Shown: positions 50,887-60,138 of the stretch, piece after piece
Layout: each line of letters starts with the position of its first letter
Position numbering within the stretch: position 1 is the first letter of the stretch
NCBI GenBank assembly: GCA_050949825.1
Contig: JBMNGL010000013.1
Location: 1-64,000 of the forward strand
Direction: 5' to 3'
DNA from: DTU019 sp050949825
GTDB lineage: Bacteria > Bacillota > Syntrophomonadia > Syntrophomonadales > Syntrophomonadaceae
DNA length: 64,000 nucleotides
Notes under the pieces: generated by a model
The model's database searches: none
Told to the model about the DNA's origin: nothing
What the model saw: only the letters and a program-made list of their open reading frames with translations
Program-made: the position numbers and the translations under genes

Positions 50887-51582
50887 ATGGATCAGAAGTA
50901 TTCAAAGGATGCAGGATGGGCTTTCATAGTGCTATTGGGAATATATTTTTTCATTTGCGGTGGATTAGTATACTTACACAACAGGGGAATATGTGAATTT
51001 GCAGTTAACATGAACAGTATCGACAATATAATCTTTAGCCTGCCTATGGTGGCATTATATCTGCTGGTGTTTCTTGCCGGGACTGCTGGTTTCGCTCGAG
51101 GAAAATATATGTTGGAGAAACTCCCTCTGAATATGCGCCTTAAGCAGGAATTGCAGGTGCGGACTATGGACCGAGCGAACATAAAGACAAAAATCAGAGC
51201 CGGTTCTCAAGTTAAACCAGGAGACAGTTTTTCTGATGTGTTAAACAACCTGGTAGCATCACGGCTATCAATACTTGCAGTGATTGATGAAAAAAATGAG
51301 GTAACCGGAGTACTCACCGCTAACGATTTACTACTATATATTCAGAAGAGATTGAAGAACAATGAGTGTAACCAACTGTTAAGTCTGCAGGATGTCAAAG
51401 TCAGCGATTTAAAGCCCAGCGAGCCCAGGTTAGTGGTGTCAAGTGAGCGGCTGCAATCGGTAATCGAGACCATGATCCAACACCAGCACACCAAACTAAT
51501 TGTTACTGATCAGGGCAAATTTAGCGGAACAGTTGATGCTCTTGATATTCTAGCTGAATTAATGGAAGAACAACCCGATTAG
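50887..51582 (+). CDS. Membrane protein with CBS pair
   Basis: A 231-aa protein with two membrane segments (AFIVLLGIYFFICGGLVYL; LPMVALYLLVFLAGTAGFA) followed by a cytoplasmic pair of CBS domains (PGDSFSDVLNNLVASRLSIL ... TGVLTANDLLLY; VVSSERLQSVIETMIQHQHT ... FSGTVDALDILAEL). CBS pairs usually sense adenosyl ligands. ATG behind AAGGGAGGGAG. It stands alone between intergenic regions; partner unknown. Confidence 0.8.
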   Translation: MDQKYSKDAGWAFIVLLGIYFFICGGLVYLHNRGICEFAVNMNSIDNIIFSLPMVALYLLVFLAGTAGFARGKYMLEKLPLNMRLKQELQVRTMDRANIKTKIRAGSQVKPGDSFSDVLNNLVASRLSILAVIDEKNEVTGVLTANDLLLYIQKRLKNNECNQLLSLQDVKVSDLKPSEPRLVVSSERLQSVIETMIQHQHTKLIVTDQGKFSGTVDALDILAELMEEQPD

Positions 51583-51583
51583 T

Positions 51584-51787
51584 GTGACAAACGAGGACAT
51601 GGAGCCAGTTGATCTCTACAAGGTCTCCAAGATCAAACTTATCTCCCCAGGAGAGCAGGGCGACACATCAGCACCCCGGGAATTGGTGCTGCCGGAGCTC
51701 TGGAGGTTTATCGGGAAAGGGGACACCGGAGACTGGCTGCCAGTACCCTGGGTGCCTGACACCAACTTATCAACTTATCCGTGGTGA
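51584..51787 (+). CDS. Short uncertain frame ending in repeat A
   Basis: A 67-codon frame from GTG, one base after the CBS gene, reading MEPVDLYKVSKIKLISPGEQ and then ELVLPELWRFIGKGDTGDW. The last part lies in repeat A (51751), so the end is not native. It may be the remains of a longer gene cut by the repeat. No family recognised. Confidence 0.3.
   Translation: MTNEDMEPVDLYKVSKIKLISPGEQGDTSAPRELVLPELWRFIGKGDTGDWLPVPWVPDTNLSTYPW
51751..51773 (+). repeat. Dispersed repeat A, copy 4
   Basis: Same 23-base word as the other copies, followed by a second CTTATC. Confidence 0.85.
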
Positions 51788-51790
51788 GTT

Positions 51791-52393
51791 TTATTTCAAT
51801 AAATTATTGGCTTGGATTTCAAAATCATTAAGAGTGACATTATCGTGAAGCACATAATTTCTGGAGTTATCTGGACTTCTCATCAAAAGACCGTTATCAT
51901 AAAGATATTTTACTAAAAAATATACCAGTCTGCGAGGGGTTTTTTTATAATTTGTATTGGAACGAATTAATTCTATATTTTGTTCTAAAATCTTTGATAT
52001 AGTAAAAAAGGACTCCTTTTCAAGCAGCTTTACAATAGTTTGTATTAGCTGTGAACATACCTCAAGGGGAACAATTACAGTTTGCGAGTCATAATCAATA
52101 CGTATTACATGGTTTTTTTCATTATTTGCGTAGTCTGCATCTATCTGCGTATTGGTAGTATTTTTGGACTTTTTAGGGGGTAGCTGAGGCCAGTTATCCC
52201 TGAGATCCGTAAGGGTTTTCTTTCTAAGTTCTATTTCTGTTATAAGGTTTATAAGCGTATTAATATCAAAATCTGAAGCCTCTTGATTTGTTAATTCTGA
52301 TTTAATCATATTGGTTAATTCTATTTGATAAGAGTTTATTTTGTTTAGAAGATTTTCAAAAGCTTGATTGATTAAAATATCGGATGCCATCAA
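51791..52393 (-). CDS. Hypothetical protein, helical with winged-helix-like end
   Basis: A 200-aa protein with an AAAGGAGGCATT site. Residues 1-60 are helical (AFENLLNKINSYQIELTNMI), a polar linker with PPKKSKNTTNTQ follows, then a short beta segment (VIRIDYDSQTVIVPLEV). The end (LIRSNTNYKKTPRRLVYFLV, LYDNGLLMRSPDNSRNYVL) could be a winged helix. AT-rich codons differ from neighbours, so it may be acquired. No function assigned. Confidence 0.55.
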   Translation of the reverse strand: MMASDILINQAFENLLNKINSYQIELTNMIKSELTNQEASDFDINTLINLITEIELRKKTLTDLRDNWPQLPPKKSKNTTNTQIDADYANNEKNHVIRIDYDSQTVIVPLEVCSQLIQTIVKLLEKESFFTISKILEQNIELIRSNTNYKKTPRRLVYFLVKYLYDNGLLMRSPDNSRNYVLHDNVTLNDFEIQANNLLK

Positions 52394-52566
52394 TTAAATG
52401 CCTCCTTTCGATAAAAAAATTATAACATTTTAGGGAAAGGAATGCATCAGATTGTAAGGCCCCATCTTCGGATGAAGATAGCGAGAATTATATAGGATGT
52501 CGTTATATAATTTTGAGGTTAATGGCCAGAAGCTGATTGGTTTAGAAATGTTGATAAAAGGATTGA

Positions 52567-52746
52567 GGGCGGCTTGACAACTTTGTGGAGATACCGGGGG
52601 AAATTACCGAAAAGCTTGCTGAATTTCGTTTTGAGTTTGATGACATCCGGGGGTACCTGGTAGAGGATGGCAGACAGCATTGGGAAGGAGCTCGTATATT
52701 ATTTGGGGATAAATGTCAGGAATGGCGAGGGGGATGTAATTGGTGA
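52567..52746 (+). pseudogene. C-terminal remnant coupled to the DUF218 gene
   Basis: An open frame reads NFVEIPGEITEKLAEFRFEF, DDIRGYLVEDGRQHWEGARI and LFGDKCQEWRGGCNW, ending in TGGTGA where the next start (GTG 52743) overlaps. The coupling suggests a genuine gene end, but no N-terminal part or ribosome site is seen. Upstream, 52,394-52,566 holds nothing recognised. Confidence 0.35.
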
Positions 52747-53405
52747 GTCCCGGTGGGGTAGGTGTTTTCATGAAATCCAGATGTAGACGTAATCTATGTA
52801 TTGGGTTGCTGTTACTGGTTTTGGTAGCAGTTTTTCTATATAATGCTGGACGGCTTCTGGTGGTAAAGGACGCTCCACAAGAGGCTGAGTTGATTGTGGT
52901 GCTCATGGGCAGTGGACCTGACCGCATGTTGGGGGCGGTGGACCTTTATAAGCAGGGTTATGCTGACCATATCCTTATGGTGGAGAACTGCCAGTCGGGT
53001 TTTGAACTATTGGAGCCTCGCGGAGTTGAGCTGCCCCGGGATGCGGAAGTGGCAGCTATGGCGGCAGTGCAGTTGGGGGTGCCGGAGGAGGCATTGGTTA
53101 TACTGCCGGGGGATGCCTGCAGCACTCAGGATGAGGCTTTAATAGTGGCGCAATATGTGCAGGAGAATGCTCAGATAAAAACGGTGCTGCTGGTGACTTC
53201 AAGCTATCATTCTCTGCGCTCGGCACAGATTTTCCGCTGGGCCCTGGGGAGGAGCGGAACGGGCAGCAGGGTGCTGTCCTGCCCCACACCATATGATAAT
53301 TTTGAAGCCGAGAAATGGTGGCGTTCACGGGAGCATGCCAAGAGTGTAATGCTGGAATATGCGAAATTGATAAATTTCTATTTAGTAGACAGATGGAGGG
53401 GATAA
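52743..53405 (+). CDS. DUF218/YdcF-SanA-like protein
   Basis: A 220-aa protein with one N-terminal membrane anchor (LCIGLLLLVLVAVFLYNAG) and a DUF218 domain outside: ELIVVLMGSGPDRMLGAVDL, ADHILMVENCQSG, GDACSTQDEALIVAQYVQE and VLLVTSSYHSLRSAQIF. SanA/YdcF relatives affect envelope integrity by unknown chemistry. Start: GTG 52743 (or TTG 52740) behind GAGGGGGATG. Followed by repeat B and the reductase gene. Confidence 0.82.
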   Translation: MSPGGVGVFMKSRCRRNLCIGLLLLVLVAVFLYNAGRLLVVKDAPQEAELIVVLMGSGPDRMLGAVDLYKQGYADHILMVENCQSGFELLEPRGVELPRDAEVAAMAAVQLGVPEEALVILPGDACSTQDEALIVAQYVQENAQIKTVLLVTSSYHSLRSAQIFRWALGRSGTGSRVLSCPTPYDNFEAEKWWRSREHAKSVMLEYAKLINFYLVDRWRG

Positions 53406-53428
53406 GTCCGGGGACTGTCCCCGAACAT
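53404..53428. repeat. Dispersed repeat B, copy 1
   Basis: AAGTCCGGGGACTGTCCCCG followed by AAC: a GGGGACWGTCCCC palindrome. Other copies lie near 55,030 and 60,094; a degenerate one (AACCCCGGACTTATTAAG) lies near 54,379. Confidence 0.8.
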
Positions 53429-53447
53429 ATTCAGGGGGAGGGATACG

Positions 53448-54359
53448 ATGAAATACTTAATAATCGGAGCCGGAGGGACAGGCGGAAGCATCGGAGCATT
53501 TATGACCGAGGCGGGTAAGGATGTAACCGTTATTGCCAGAGGCAAACATCTGCAGGCGATTCAAAGATATGGTTTAAAGATGGAAACGTCATCTAAAGGG
53601 AACTATACAGTTTATCCCATGAAGGCTTTTGATATGGATCATTATCATGATCAGCCGGATGTAATATTTAACTGTGTTAAAGGCTATTCACTGGAGGATA
53701 CCATTCCTTTTATCAAAAGAGTGGCTCATAAAGATACGGTAGTAATTCCGCTGCTGAATATCTATGGCACCGGGGGCAAGATGCAGGAACTATTGCCGGA
53801 TATATTGGTGACAGATGGATGTATTTATATAGCTGCAGAGATTAAAAAGCCGGGAGTAATCTTGCAGAAAGGGGATATTTTCCGGGTATTATACGGTGTG
53901 AGAAAAAAGCAGGAGTACCGGCCTGTTCTTGAACGGGTGGCCGAAGATCTGCAGGACAGCGGTATCATGGCTATTGTGTCGGATAACATCAGAAGGGATG
54001 CATTTCAAAAATTCTCTTACGTGTCCCCCATGGCTGCCTGCGGTGCATTTTATGATATTAATGCTGGAGCTGCTCAGCAGGAAGGAAAAGTTAGGGATAC
54101 TTTTATTGCGCTGATGGGGGAGATTGATGAATTGGCCCAGGCTATGGGCATACACTTTGCTGAAGATATCGTGAAAACCAATCTGGAGATTCTGGACAAT
54201 CTCTCCCCCACAGCTTCTACTTCCATGCAGAGGGATTTAAAACAGGGTAAGAATTCCGAGATTGACGGTCTCATCTTTGAAGTCCTGCGTTTGGGCAGAC
54301 AGTATGGTGTACATCTACCCACCTATGAAATCATTGCCGAGAAATTCGAAGCGGAATAA
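53448..54359 (+). CDS. 2-dehydropantoate 2-reductase-like protein
   Basis: A 303-aa member of the ApbA/PanE family, which reduces ketopantoate with NADPH on the way to pantothenate. MKYLIIGAGGTGGSIGAFMT is the Rossmann motif; VIFNCVKGYSLEDTIPFI contains the conserved Lys; the C-terminal helical domain includes SPTASTSMQRDLKQGKNSEI, a family mark. ATG behind GGGGGAGG. Related enzymes act on other 2-oxoacids, so the substrate is not certain. Confidence 0.88.
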   Translation: MKYLIIGAGGTGGSIGAFMTEAGKDVTVIARGKHLQAIQRYGLKMETSSKGNYTVYPMKAFDMDHYHDQPDVIFNCVKGYSLEDTIPFIKRVAHKDTVVIPLLNIYGTGGKMQELLPDILVTDGCIYIAAEIKKPGVILQKGDIFRVLYGVRKKQEYRPVLERVAEDLQDSGIMAIVSDNIRRDAFQKFSYVSPMAACGAFYDINAGAAQQEGKVRDTFIALMGEIDELAQAMGIHFAEDIVKTNLEILDNLSPTASTSMQRDLKQGKNSEIDGLIFEVLRLGRQYGVHLPTYEIIAEKFEAE

Positions 54360-54400
54360 TTTCGAGGACAGTGAACTGAACCCCGGACTTATTAAGAATC

Positions 54401-54973
54401 TTAGCTAATAAAGGTTACCAATTCATCCAGGGGCTTTCTCTTCATCGGAGCGGCTGGCTGAGTCGGGTAGCCCAGCACGACCATACTTACGACATCCAAC
54501 TCGACAGGTATATTTAACAGCTCCTTTACTCTGTCGGTTTCGTATAAGCTAAACCAGAGGGTGCCCAATCCCAGCGCATGTGCGGCTAGATGCATGTTTT
54601 GAATGGCGGCGCAGCAGGAAAAAGCATATCCCGTGCTCCGACCGGGCAGAAACTGATCTGCCCCGGTTTTTTTAGGGTCGCCCGCTATCACTATTATTAC
54701 CGGGGCTTCGGTCAAGAACTCGAGGCTGAATTTGCTTACCCATTTCCAGCCGCTGGACTGGTAGATCTTCTGTAGGGTATGCTGACAGGCTGCTTTTAGC
54801 TCTGCCTTAACATCAGCATTTTTAATAACAAAGAACTTCCAGGGCTGCAGATTCATTACCGACGGTGCCCACCGGCCTGCTTCTAGAATAGTGTTCAGCT
54901 TTTCATCTTCAACGGGCTGGTTCAAATAACTCCGGTGGGAACGCCTTTCCTTGATGGCTTGCATAATATCCAT
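54401..54973 (-). CDS. Nitroreductase-family protein
   Basis: A 190-aa FMN-dependent nitroreductase-like protein. The family opening is AIKERRSHRSYLNQPVEDEK with the FMN phosphate Arg/Ser residues; RWAPSVMNLQPWKFFVI and NMHLAAHALGLGTLWFSLY, then MVVLGYPTQP, follow. The ATG has an AGGGGAGG site. The physiological substrate is unknown. It stands alone, convergent with the reductase gene, with a short gap containing a degenerate repeat B. Confidence 0.9.
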   Translation of the reverse strand: MDIMQAIKERRSHRSYLNQPVEDEKLNTILEAGRWAPSVMNLQPWKFFVIKNADVKAELKAACQHTLQKIYQSSGWKWVSKFSLEFLTEAPVIIVIAGDPKKTGADQFLPGRSTGYAFSCCAAIQNMHLAAHALGLGTLWFSLYETDRVKELLNIPVELDVVSMVVLGYPTQPAAPMKRKPLDELVTFIS

Positions 54974-55028
54974 TTTATTCCTCCCCTGTAATTTAATACA
55001 ATGTCAAATAGGTGTTTGCATTATAAAT

Positions 55029-55056
55029 AATTCCGGGGACTGTCCCCGAACTTATT
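55029..55056. repeat. Dispersed repeat B, copy 2
   Basis: CCGGGGACTGTCCCCGAACT followed by TATTGC between the nitroreductase and kinase genes. Confidence 0.8.
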
Positions 55057-55095
55057 GCTGCATGTGGTAAACCGGGGGAGCCGGAAAGAGGACGC

Positions 55096-57270
55096 TTAAT
55101 AGTGTGCTTTTCCCTGCTGGGGAAACCGCAGCTTGAAAGTAGTCCCCGCAGGGTTGCTCCTGACTTCGAGTCTGGCATTATGTCGGGCGGCGATGCTGTA
55201 GCAAATGGACAATCCCAATCCGGTGCCATTTTCCTTGGTAGTGAAAAAGGGTATACCGATTTTATCCATTATCTCGGGTTTTATCCCCGGTCCCTCGTCC
55301 TTCACATACAATACGATGTCGCTTTCCTCAACCGTGGTGCCGATAGTCAAGGTTCCGCCGGGTGACATGGCTTCCAGGCCATTGTGGGCCAGGTTGAAGA
55401 TTACCTGGCGAATCTCGTTCTGGTCAATCATTGGCATGGGAGGCCTCCCTAATTCCAGGTTTATTTTCTGCCCTTTAAAATTTGCCTCGGCCTCAAGCAT
55501 GGGATAAATGGTTTTTACCACCTGGTCAATATATTGAGCCTGCAGGCAGACCATTTTATCCTTGGCCATACCCAAAAACTCGGAAATGATTACGTTGGCC
55601 CGGTCGAGTTCTTCCACCATGAGATCCAGGAATTCACTGTCTTCTTGGTACTTTTCTTTAAACATCTGCAAGAAGCCGCGGACTGATGTCATCGGGTTTC
55701 TGATTTCATGCCCGATGCTGGCTGCTATTTCTCCAATGAGATTTAAGTTTGACAGGCGCGCCATCTCTTGCTCAATTCGTTTCTGTTCAGTAATATCAAT
55801 CAGAGTGGTAATGCGACAAAGTTTTTCGTTTAAGTATAATAAATTACTCCACAGCAGACCGCGACGGATATTACCTGATTTGGTACGGAAATCGACTTCA
55901 AAACTCTCCAGCTTTCTTTTTTTCTTAATCAAGCTGTCCAGCTTTTGCTTTTGTGCCGTGTCGGCGAAAAGATTTATCTCGCTGATGGGTCTGCCTATAA
56001 TTTCATAACGATTGTAGCCCATGCCCGCAAATATTGCCTCATTGGCATCAATAAATATTCCTTCATGGATTGAGGATAAGGTCATCATGATAGGACTTTC
56101 ATGAAAAACCTTGGAGAACTTTTCTTCTGAGATGCGCAAGGTATTTTCCGCCTGCTTGCGAGCAGTGATATCAATAGAAATGCCTGCAAACCGCAGTGCT
56201 TTGCCTTGTTCATCTCTTACCACCACCTTGCCGCGCTCTAGAATCCATTTCCATTCTCCCGATTTGGTTAACAAGCGCAGTTCTGATTCGAATTTAGGGG
56301 TTTTCCCGCGTAAATGAGCAAACAACGAATTCTTCGCTTCAGGAAAATCGCAGGGATGAATAAGATTTTTCCAGGTACTGATGGTTGGTTCAAGTTCTTC
56401 TAGTGAATATCCAAGCACATCAGCCCAGCGCCGGCTAAAATAGACTCTGTCCGATTGCAAATCCCAATCCCAATAGCCGTCATTACTCGCCTCCAATACC
56501 ATCCGCAAGCGTTCTTCACTTGCACTTAAGGCCAGGTCCGATGCTTCTAACTGGCGCATCTTCTCCAGGCCTATAGCTGACAGTACTTGTCCCAGTTTTG
56601 AATAGAAATCCATTACCAGTTTGACTTGCTGTTCGGGAACGATAGTAATTTTGTGAAGTGCATCAATATAGGCATCTTCATCAAAACCAAACTGCCGGGC
56701 CTGCCTTCTGAAAAAACCTTCGTCCGGGGGCTCTTCCAACAGTTGCCCCATGTAGATGGTAGCTATATGTCGGCCTTCCAATATTATCGGGGTAGCATAG
56801 TCGATAAGTCCGTTTAAACATTTATATCTGATATAGGAATCTTGCAGATGGGCCGATATGTATTTATCACTTTGTTTACATTGCTTTTCTGTTTCCCTAC
56901 AAGTGCGATGAAACTTGAGGCACATATCTGACCAACCGTTCCTGCTGAGAATATTGCCGTCGCTATCAAGCAAGGCATGCCCTATTCCTGTAAGCTGATA
57001 AAAAGAATCAAACAATTGTTGAATCAGCGCAATATCTATGAGATCCGAGATGTGATATTTATGTGCTTTATTAATGGGGTTTTGCGGTTTCTGATCCTGG
57101 GACAAGGAATCGTTTCTGTCAATCGGGTAGCGGTAATCGGTAGACTGCAGCGCAGGTCTCATAATCCTGGGGTTTTGTTCCTGTTGGGCACGTTCCAGTT
57201 CCGCAAGCTTTTGCTGCAATTCGGTTATTTCCGCTATGAGTTGCTCTTTTGTTTTATCTTCATGACCCAC
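55096..57270 (-). CDS. PocR-PAS sensor histidine kinase
   Basis: A 724-aa cytosolic kinase. A coiled start (QLIAEITELQQKLAELERAQ) is followed by a PocR-like ligand domain (residues about 70-240; CLKFHRTCRETEKQC, CLNGLIDYATPI). Two PAS domains follow (WDLQSDRVYFSRRWADVLGY; SPIMMTLSSIHEGIFIDANE). The kinase core has IGHEIRNPMTSVRGFL with the phospho-acceptor His near residue 520, the N-box NLAHNGLEAM, and GPGIKPE and GTGLGLSICY. The GTG at 57270 with GGAGG nine bases upstream is preferred to earlier codons. No response regulator gene is beside it. Confidence 0.92.
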   Translation of the reverse strand: MGHEDKTKEQLIAEITELQQKLAELERAQQEQNPRIMRPALQSTDYRYPIDRNDSLSQDQKPQNPINKAHKYHISDLIDIALIQQLFDSFYQLTGIGHALLDSDGNILSRNGWSDMCLKFHRTCRETEKQCKQSDKYISAHLQDSYIRYKCLNGLIDYATPIILEGRHIATIYMGQLLEEPPDEGFFRRQARQFGFDEDAYIDALHKITIVPEQQVKLVMDFYSKLGQVLSAIGLEKMRQLEASDLALSASEERLRMVLEASNDGYWDWDLQSDRVYFSRRWADVLGYSLEELEPTISTWKNLIHPCDFPEAKNSLFAHLRGKTPKFESELRLLTKSGEWKWILERGKVVVRDEQGKALRFAGISIDITARKQAENTLRISEEKFSKVFHESPIMMTLSSIHEGIFIDANEAIFAGMGYNRYEIIGRPISEINLFADTAQKQKLDSLIKKKRKLESFEVDFRTKSGNIRRGLLWSNLLYLNEKLCRITTLIDITEQKRIEQEMARLSNLNLIGEIAASIGHEIRNPMTSVRGFLQMFKEKYQEDSEFLDLMVEELDRANVIISEFLGMAKDKMVCLQAQYIDQVVKTIYPMLEAEANFKGQKINLELGRPPMPMIDQNEIRQVIFNLAHNGLEAMSPGGTLTIGTTVEESDIVLYVKDEGPGIKPEIMDKIGIPFFTTKENGTGLGLSICYSIAARHNARLEVRSNPAGTTFKLRFPQQGKAHY

Positions 57271-57363
57271 GGGCAATTGCCTCCAGCGGATTTGTTTCAC
57301 TTTATATATATACAATAACCCAATTTGATGGTAAATAATGTCGAATATGGCATGAAAAATCAA

Positions 57364-57810
57364 ATTTTATTTAAATACGTTTTGCGATAATCAAAGGACG
57401 TCATACGATGTAATTCTGCACTTTTAAGGTCGCCCTATTTATGGCCAAATTTCGACCTGTTTAGGAATAAATCTTAAGAATAGGTTCGATATTTTAATCA
57501 GCTCATTTCGGAGCATTACGAGAGTTGTCACAAACACTGCCGTTTATTTGGTTAAATTTTTGTACTTCAGTAAGATCAAGGAAGAGTGCGGGGTGATTAT
57601 ATCAGATGGCTTTACAGGTACTCGTCTGAAAAAGTCAGAAAAATCCGGGCTTAATGTAGGCTTTTGTCCCAAAATAACTTTTATTTGTACTCCGGCTGGA
57701 GCGATGAAGCATGACAAAATAGTTTCCGCCCATTGACAGCAGCCTGAATGTATAGACAACAAATAGGAAAATAAAAAGGGCAGCCGAATCAGGGTTTATA
57801 GTATAGTATT
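57364..57810. other. Gap without a supported gene
   Basis: About 450 bases between two minus-strand genes. A 62-codon frame exists but shows no family marks. The stretch holds the promoter region of the kinase gene; I tested by eye for c-di-GMP and other common riboswitch cores and saw none. Confidence 0.5.
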
Positions 57811-59622
57811 TTATTCAATAACGACCGGGTTATGGATTAAAGCATATTGAGGATTGGTCAGGGGCTGGTCGTAAGGATTAAGTGCATAGGCATATTTATT
57901 TCCGATGAGAAAATCATATTGAAGGATTTCATATTGAGTAAATTGCTCTTTGGTTATATTTTCATGATGCAGATGCTGAGCCGCAGTAACCAGATTGGAG
58001 CCTTTTTGGCTTAAAGTGTAGAGAAAGTCTGTTAAAGGGGTGCCGGTTTTCTTGCTATGGGACAGGACGTAGGAACTGAGAAAACTTGAGGAGAGCCGCA
58101 GACTTTCCCTGCGGTTGGAAAAGTTATCCCAGACTATGATAGGAACGCTGTATTTTTTCAAGTAATCGTCATAGGAAGAATCATTCTGAAAATAACCCGC
58201 CTCTTTGTACACCTCACAGTCATTCCCCAGCATGGGCAGGTGATCACCAAAAAACACCACCATGGTAGGCTCATTTTGCATTTTCAGGCCTTCAATTAAA
58301 AGCTCCAGGGATTTATCCACATCAGATATGATGTTGGTGTAGTTTTCAAGGATAAACCGGGTTTCGGGTTCAAGCTCAGCGCTGATTTTAATCGGTAAAT
58401 CCGGATTTTCCATGTTGGAGTAAGGGCCGTGAGCCTGCATGGAGATTGCAAAGATGAAATCAGGTTTATCCGTTTGTTCCAGCACTTGCAGAATTCTTTG
58501 GGACAGTTCAGTATCGCGGATATAGGGCCCGCTGTACTCAGGATTGCTAAATGAGTCCTTGCTGATAAAGCATTCAAATCCCAAATTCGGATAAACGCTA
58601 TTGCGCCGATAGAACCAGTCATCATAGGTGTGAATAGCAGTGGCTGCATAGCCTTGTTTTTTCAATATGGCGGGCAAGGCTTCAATAGGTTTGTGAACGA
58701 ATTGAATATAGGGAATGACACCCTGGGGAAGAAATTGGGTGGAAAATCCCGTCAACACCTCGAATTCGGTATTTGCCGTACCGCCGCCATAAACCGGAGC
58801 CAGCATAACTCCGCTGTTATGCTTATGCTGCAAGGCATGGAAATAAGGGAGAGGGTCTTCGCTAAAGGATATTCCTGGCAATACGGTGGGATCCCAAAAG
58901 GCCTCACTCATTACCAGGATGATATTGGGGGAGAAGTTCCGATCTACAGCATAGGAGGGAACGCACTGCCTGACAATGGTTTCAATAGTTCCTGCTTGAT
59001 AAAAACCCGGCTCTTCAACAGATTGGCATTTGGCATTGAGAACAAAAGCAAGCATCATGCCATTTTCTTCGCAGTTGGCTTTCTGATTCCAGTTTATAAA
59101 ATGCAGGGCAAATGTTTTCTCCAGGGTATTGGATTGGAATGTAGTCAATAATATTGAGATGCTTAGCAAGGCAACGGCAACCTTTTTATGTAAAGGATAT
59201 TTTTCCTTGGGAGTAAACAAGAAGGCGATGAAGACAATCACTGCCAGGCTAACGATCTCAATCAGCAAAATAGGTGATACCAGGTTGAGCAGTTCAAAGC
59301 TTTTGGAAATATTCAGGGCTTCTTTTCCGATCACAAAATCCCAGTGCAGCAGAGGCTCTCCTCTTAACAGCAGTTTTTGACGGCTGATGAATCCGGCCAC
59401 AGAGAATAAAGTCACAAACAATACCCCGCAAGCCCCATATATCCTGCGGGGCAATATATAAAAAATATTGATTAAACCAAAAACTATAGCATACCCGGCC
59501 AGGAACTGATTGGGGTAACTGCTTATCCAGGATAGGGTTGCGGCAAGACTGCCACGGATTATTAATTCCGGTAAGAATAAAGCGATAAAAGGTATCAGTG
59601 CTAACAAAGCAAGATTGAACAT
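57811..59622 (-). CDS. LTA synthase-like sulfatase-fold membrane enzyme
   Basis: A protein of about 603 aa of the LtaS/phosphoglycerol transferase group. Residues 1-200 hold several membrane segments (LALLALIPFIALFLPELI; ILLIEIVSLAVIVFIAFLF). The extracellular domain shows NIILVMSEAFWDPT (metal ligand), GGTANTEFEVLTG with the likely catalytic Thr, and MVVFFGDHLPML (Asp-His metal ligands). The ATG at 59622 behind AAGGGAG is preferred to the upstream start. It probably transfers glycerol- or similar phosphate to a glycolipid or glycan. Confidence 0.85.
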   Translation of the reverse strand: MFNLALLALIPFIALFLPELIIRGSLAATLSWISSYPNQFLAGYAIVFGLINIFYILPRRIYGACGVLFVTLFSVAGFISRQKLLLRGEPLLHWDFVIGKEALNISKSFELLNLVSPILLIEIVSLAVIVFIAFLFTPKEKYPLHKKVAVALLSISILLTTFQSNTLEKTFALHFINWNQKANCEENGMMLAFVLNAKCQSVEEPGFYQAGTIETIVRQCVPSYAVDRNFSPNIILVMSEAFWDPTVLPGISFSEDPLPYFHALQHKHNSGVMLAPVYGGGTANTEFEVLTGFSTQFLPQGVIPYIQFVHKPIEALPAILKKQGYAATAIHTYDDWFYRRNSVYPNLGFECFISKDSFSNPEYSGPYIRDTELSQRILQVLEQTDKPDFIFAISMQAHGPYSNMENPDLPIKISAELEPETRFILENYTNIISDVDKSLELLIEGLKMQNEPTMVVFFGDHLPMLGNDCEVYKEAGYFQNDSSYDDYLKKYSVPIIVWDNFSNRRESLRLSSSFLSSYVLSHSKKTGTPLTDFLYTLSQKGSNLVTAAQHLHHENITKEQFTQYEILQYDFLIGNKYAYALNPYDQPLTNPQYALIHNPVVIE

Positions 59623-59727
59623 AGTACTCCCTTCAAAAGCAAGCCGCCAGGCAGGCCCCAAAAATCTCCCTATCCCCTGTTTCACCATTTCCGGGGACAT
59701 CTTTTTAATTATACTACTGTATAGCAT

Positions 59728-60138
59728 ATAATGTGTGCGGATACCACCCCAATCACTGTAAAAACAAGGGCAGATCCAAATTTGACCTGCACCCGGCGTT
59801 ATATGATGGTGCAGCCGGAAGGGGGGATATATCTATCCTGGGCTGCATTATGAAGGGAATTATGGCCAATTTGCAGAATGTTGCGGAATGTTTAAATGGG
59901 GAAGGGCTGCTCAGTTTGATTGCGTATGGTGGTATGAAAGCAGTACAATAACTGCCTGGAGCGAATGGAGTTATTCAGTTGAAAACGGTTATGGGCTGTG
60001 GAGCGAAAGCCTTGCAGCTGCCCGAAAAGGCCGTTGATTTCAGTTAAGGGAACGGTGCTGGAGGAAATGGGGTTTATTTATGATGGGTAGGACAATAAGT
60101 CCGGGGATAGACCCCGAACTTATTGCCGCTTTTGCCCC
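59728..60138. other. Gap with degenerate reading frames
   Basis: A 72-codon frame (59733-59951; YDGAAGRGDISILGCIMKG) has no ribosome site and no family marks. The rest (ECLNGEGLLSLIAYGGMKAV; then EWSYSVENGYGLWSESLAAA in another frame) looks like gene debris. Repeat B copy 3 ends the gap. Confidence 0.4.
60094..60125. repeat. Dispersed repeat B, copy 3
   Basis: AATAAGTCCGGGGATAGACC followed by CCGAACTTATTGC: a variant of the palindrome whose arms carry AATAAG and CTTATT, forming a longer stem. Confidence 0.75.

Noticed and set aside
57540..57740. 62-codon frame and possible riboswitch between kinase and LTA-synthase-like genes
   Set aside because: No ribosome site, no known riboswitch core, and no stable conserved hairpin seen.
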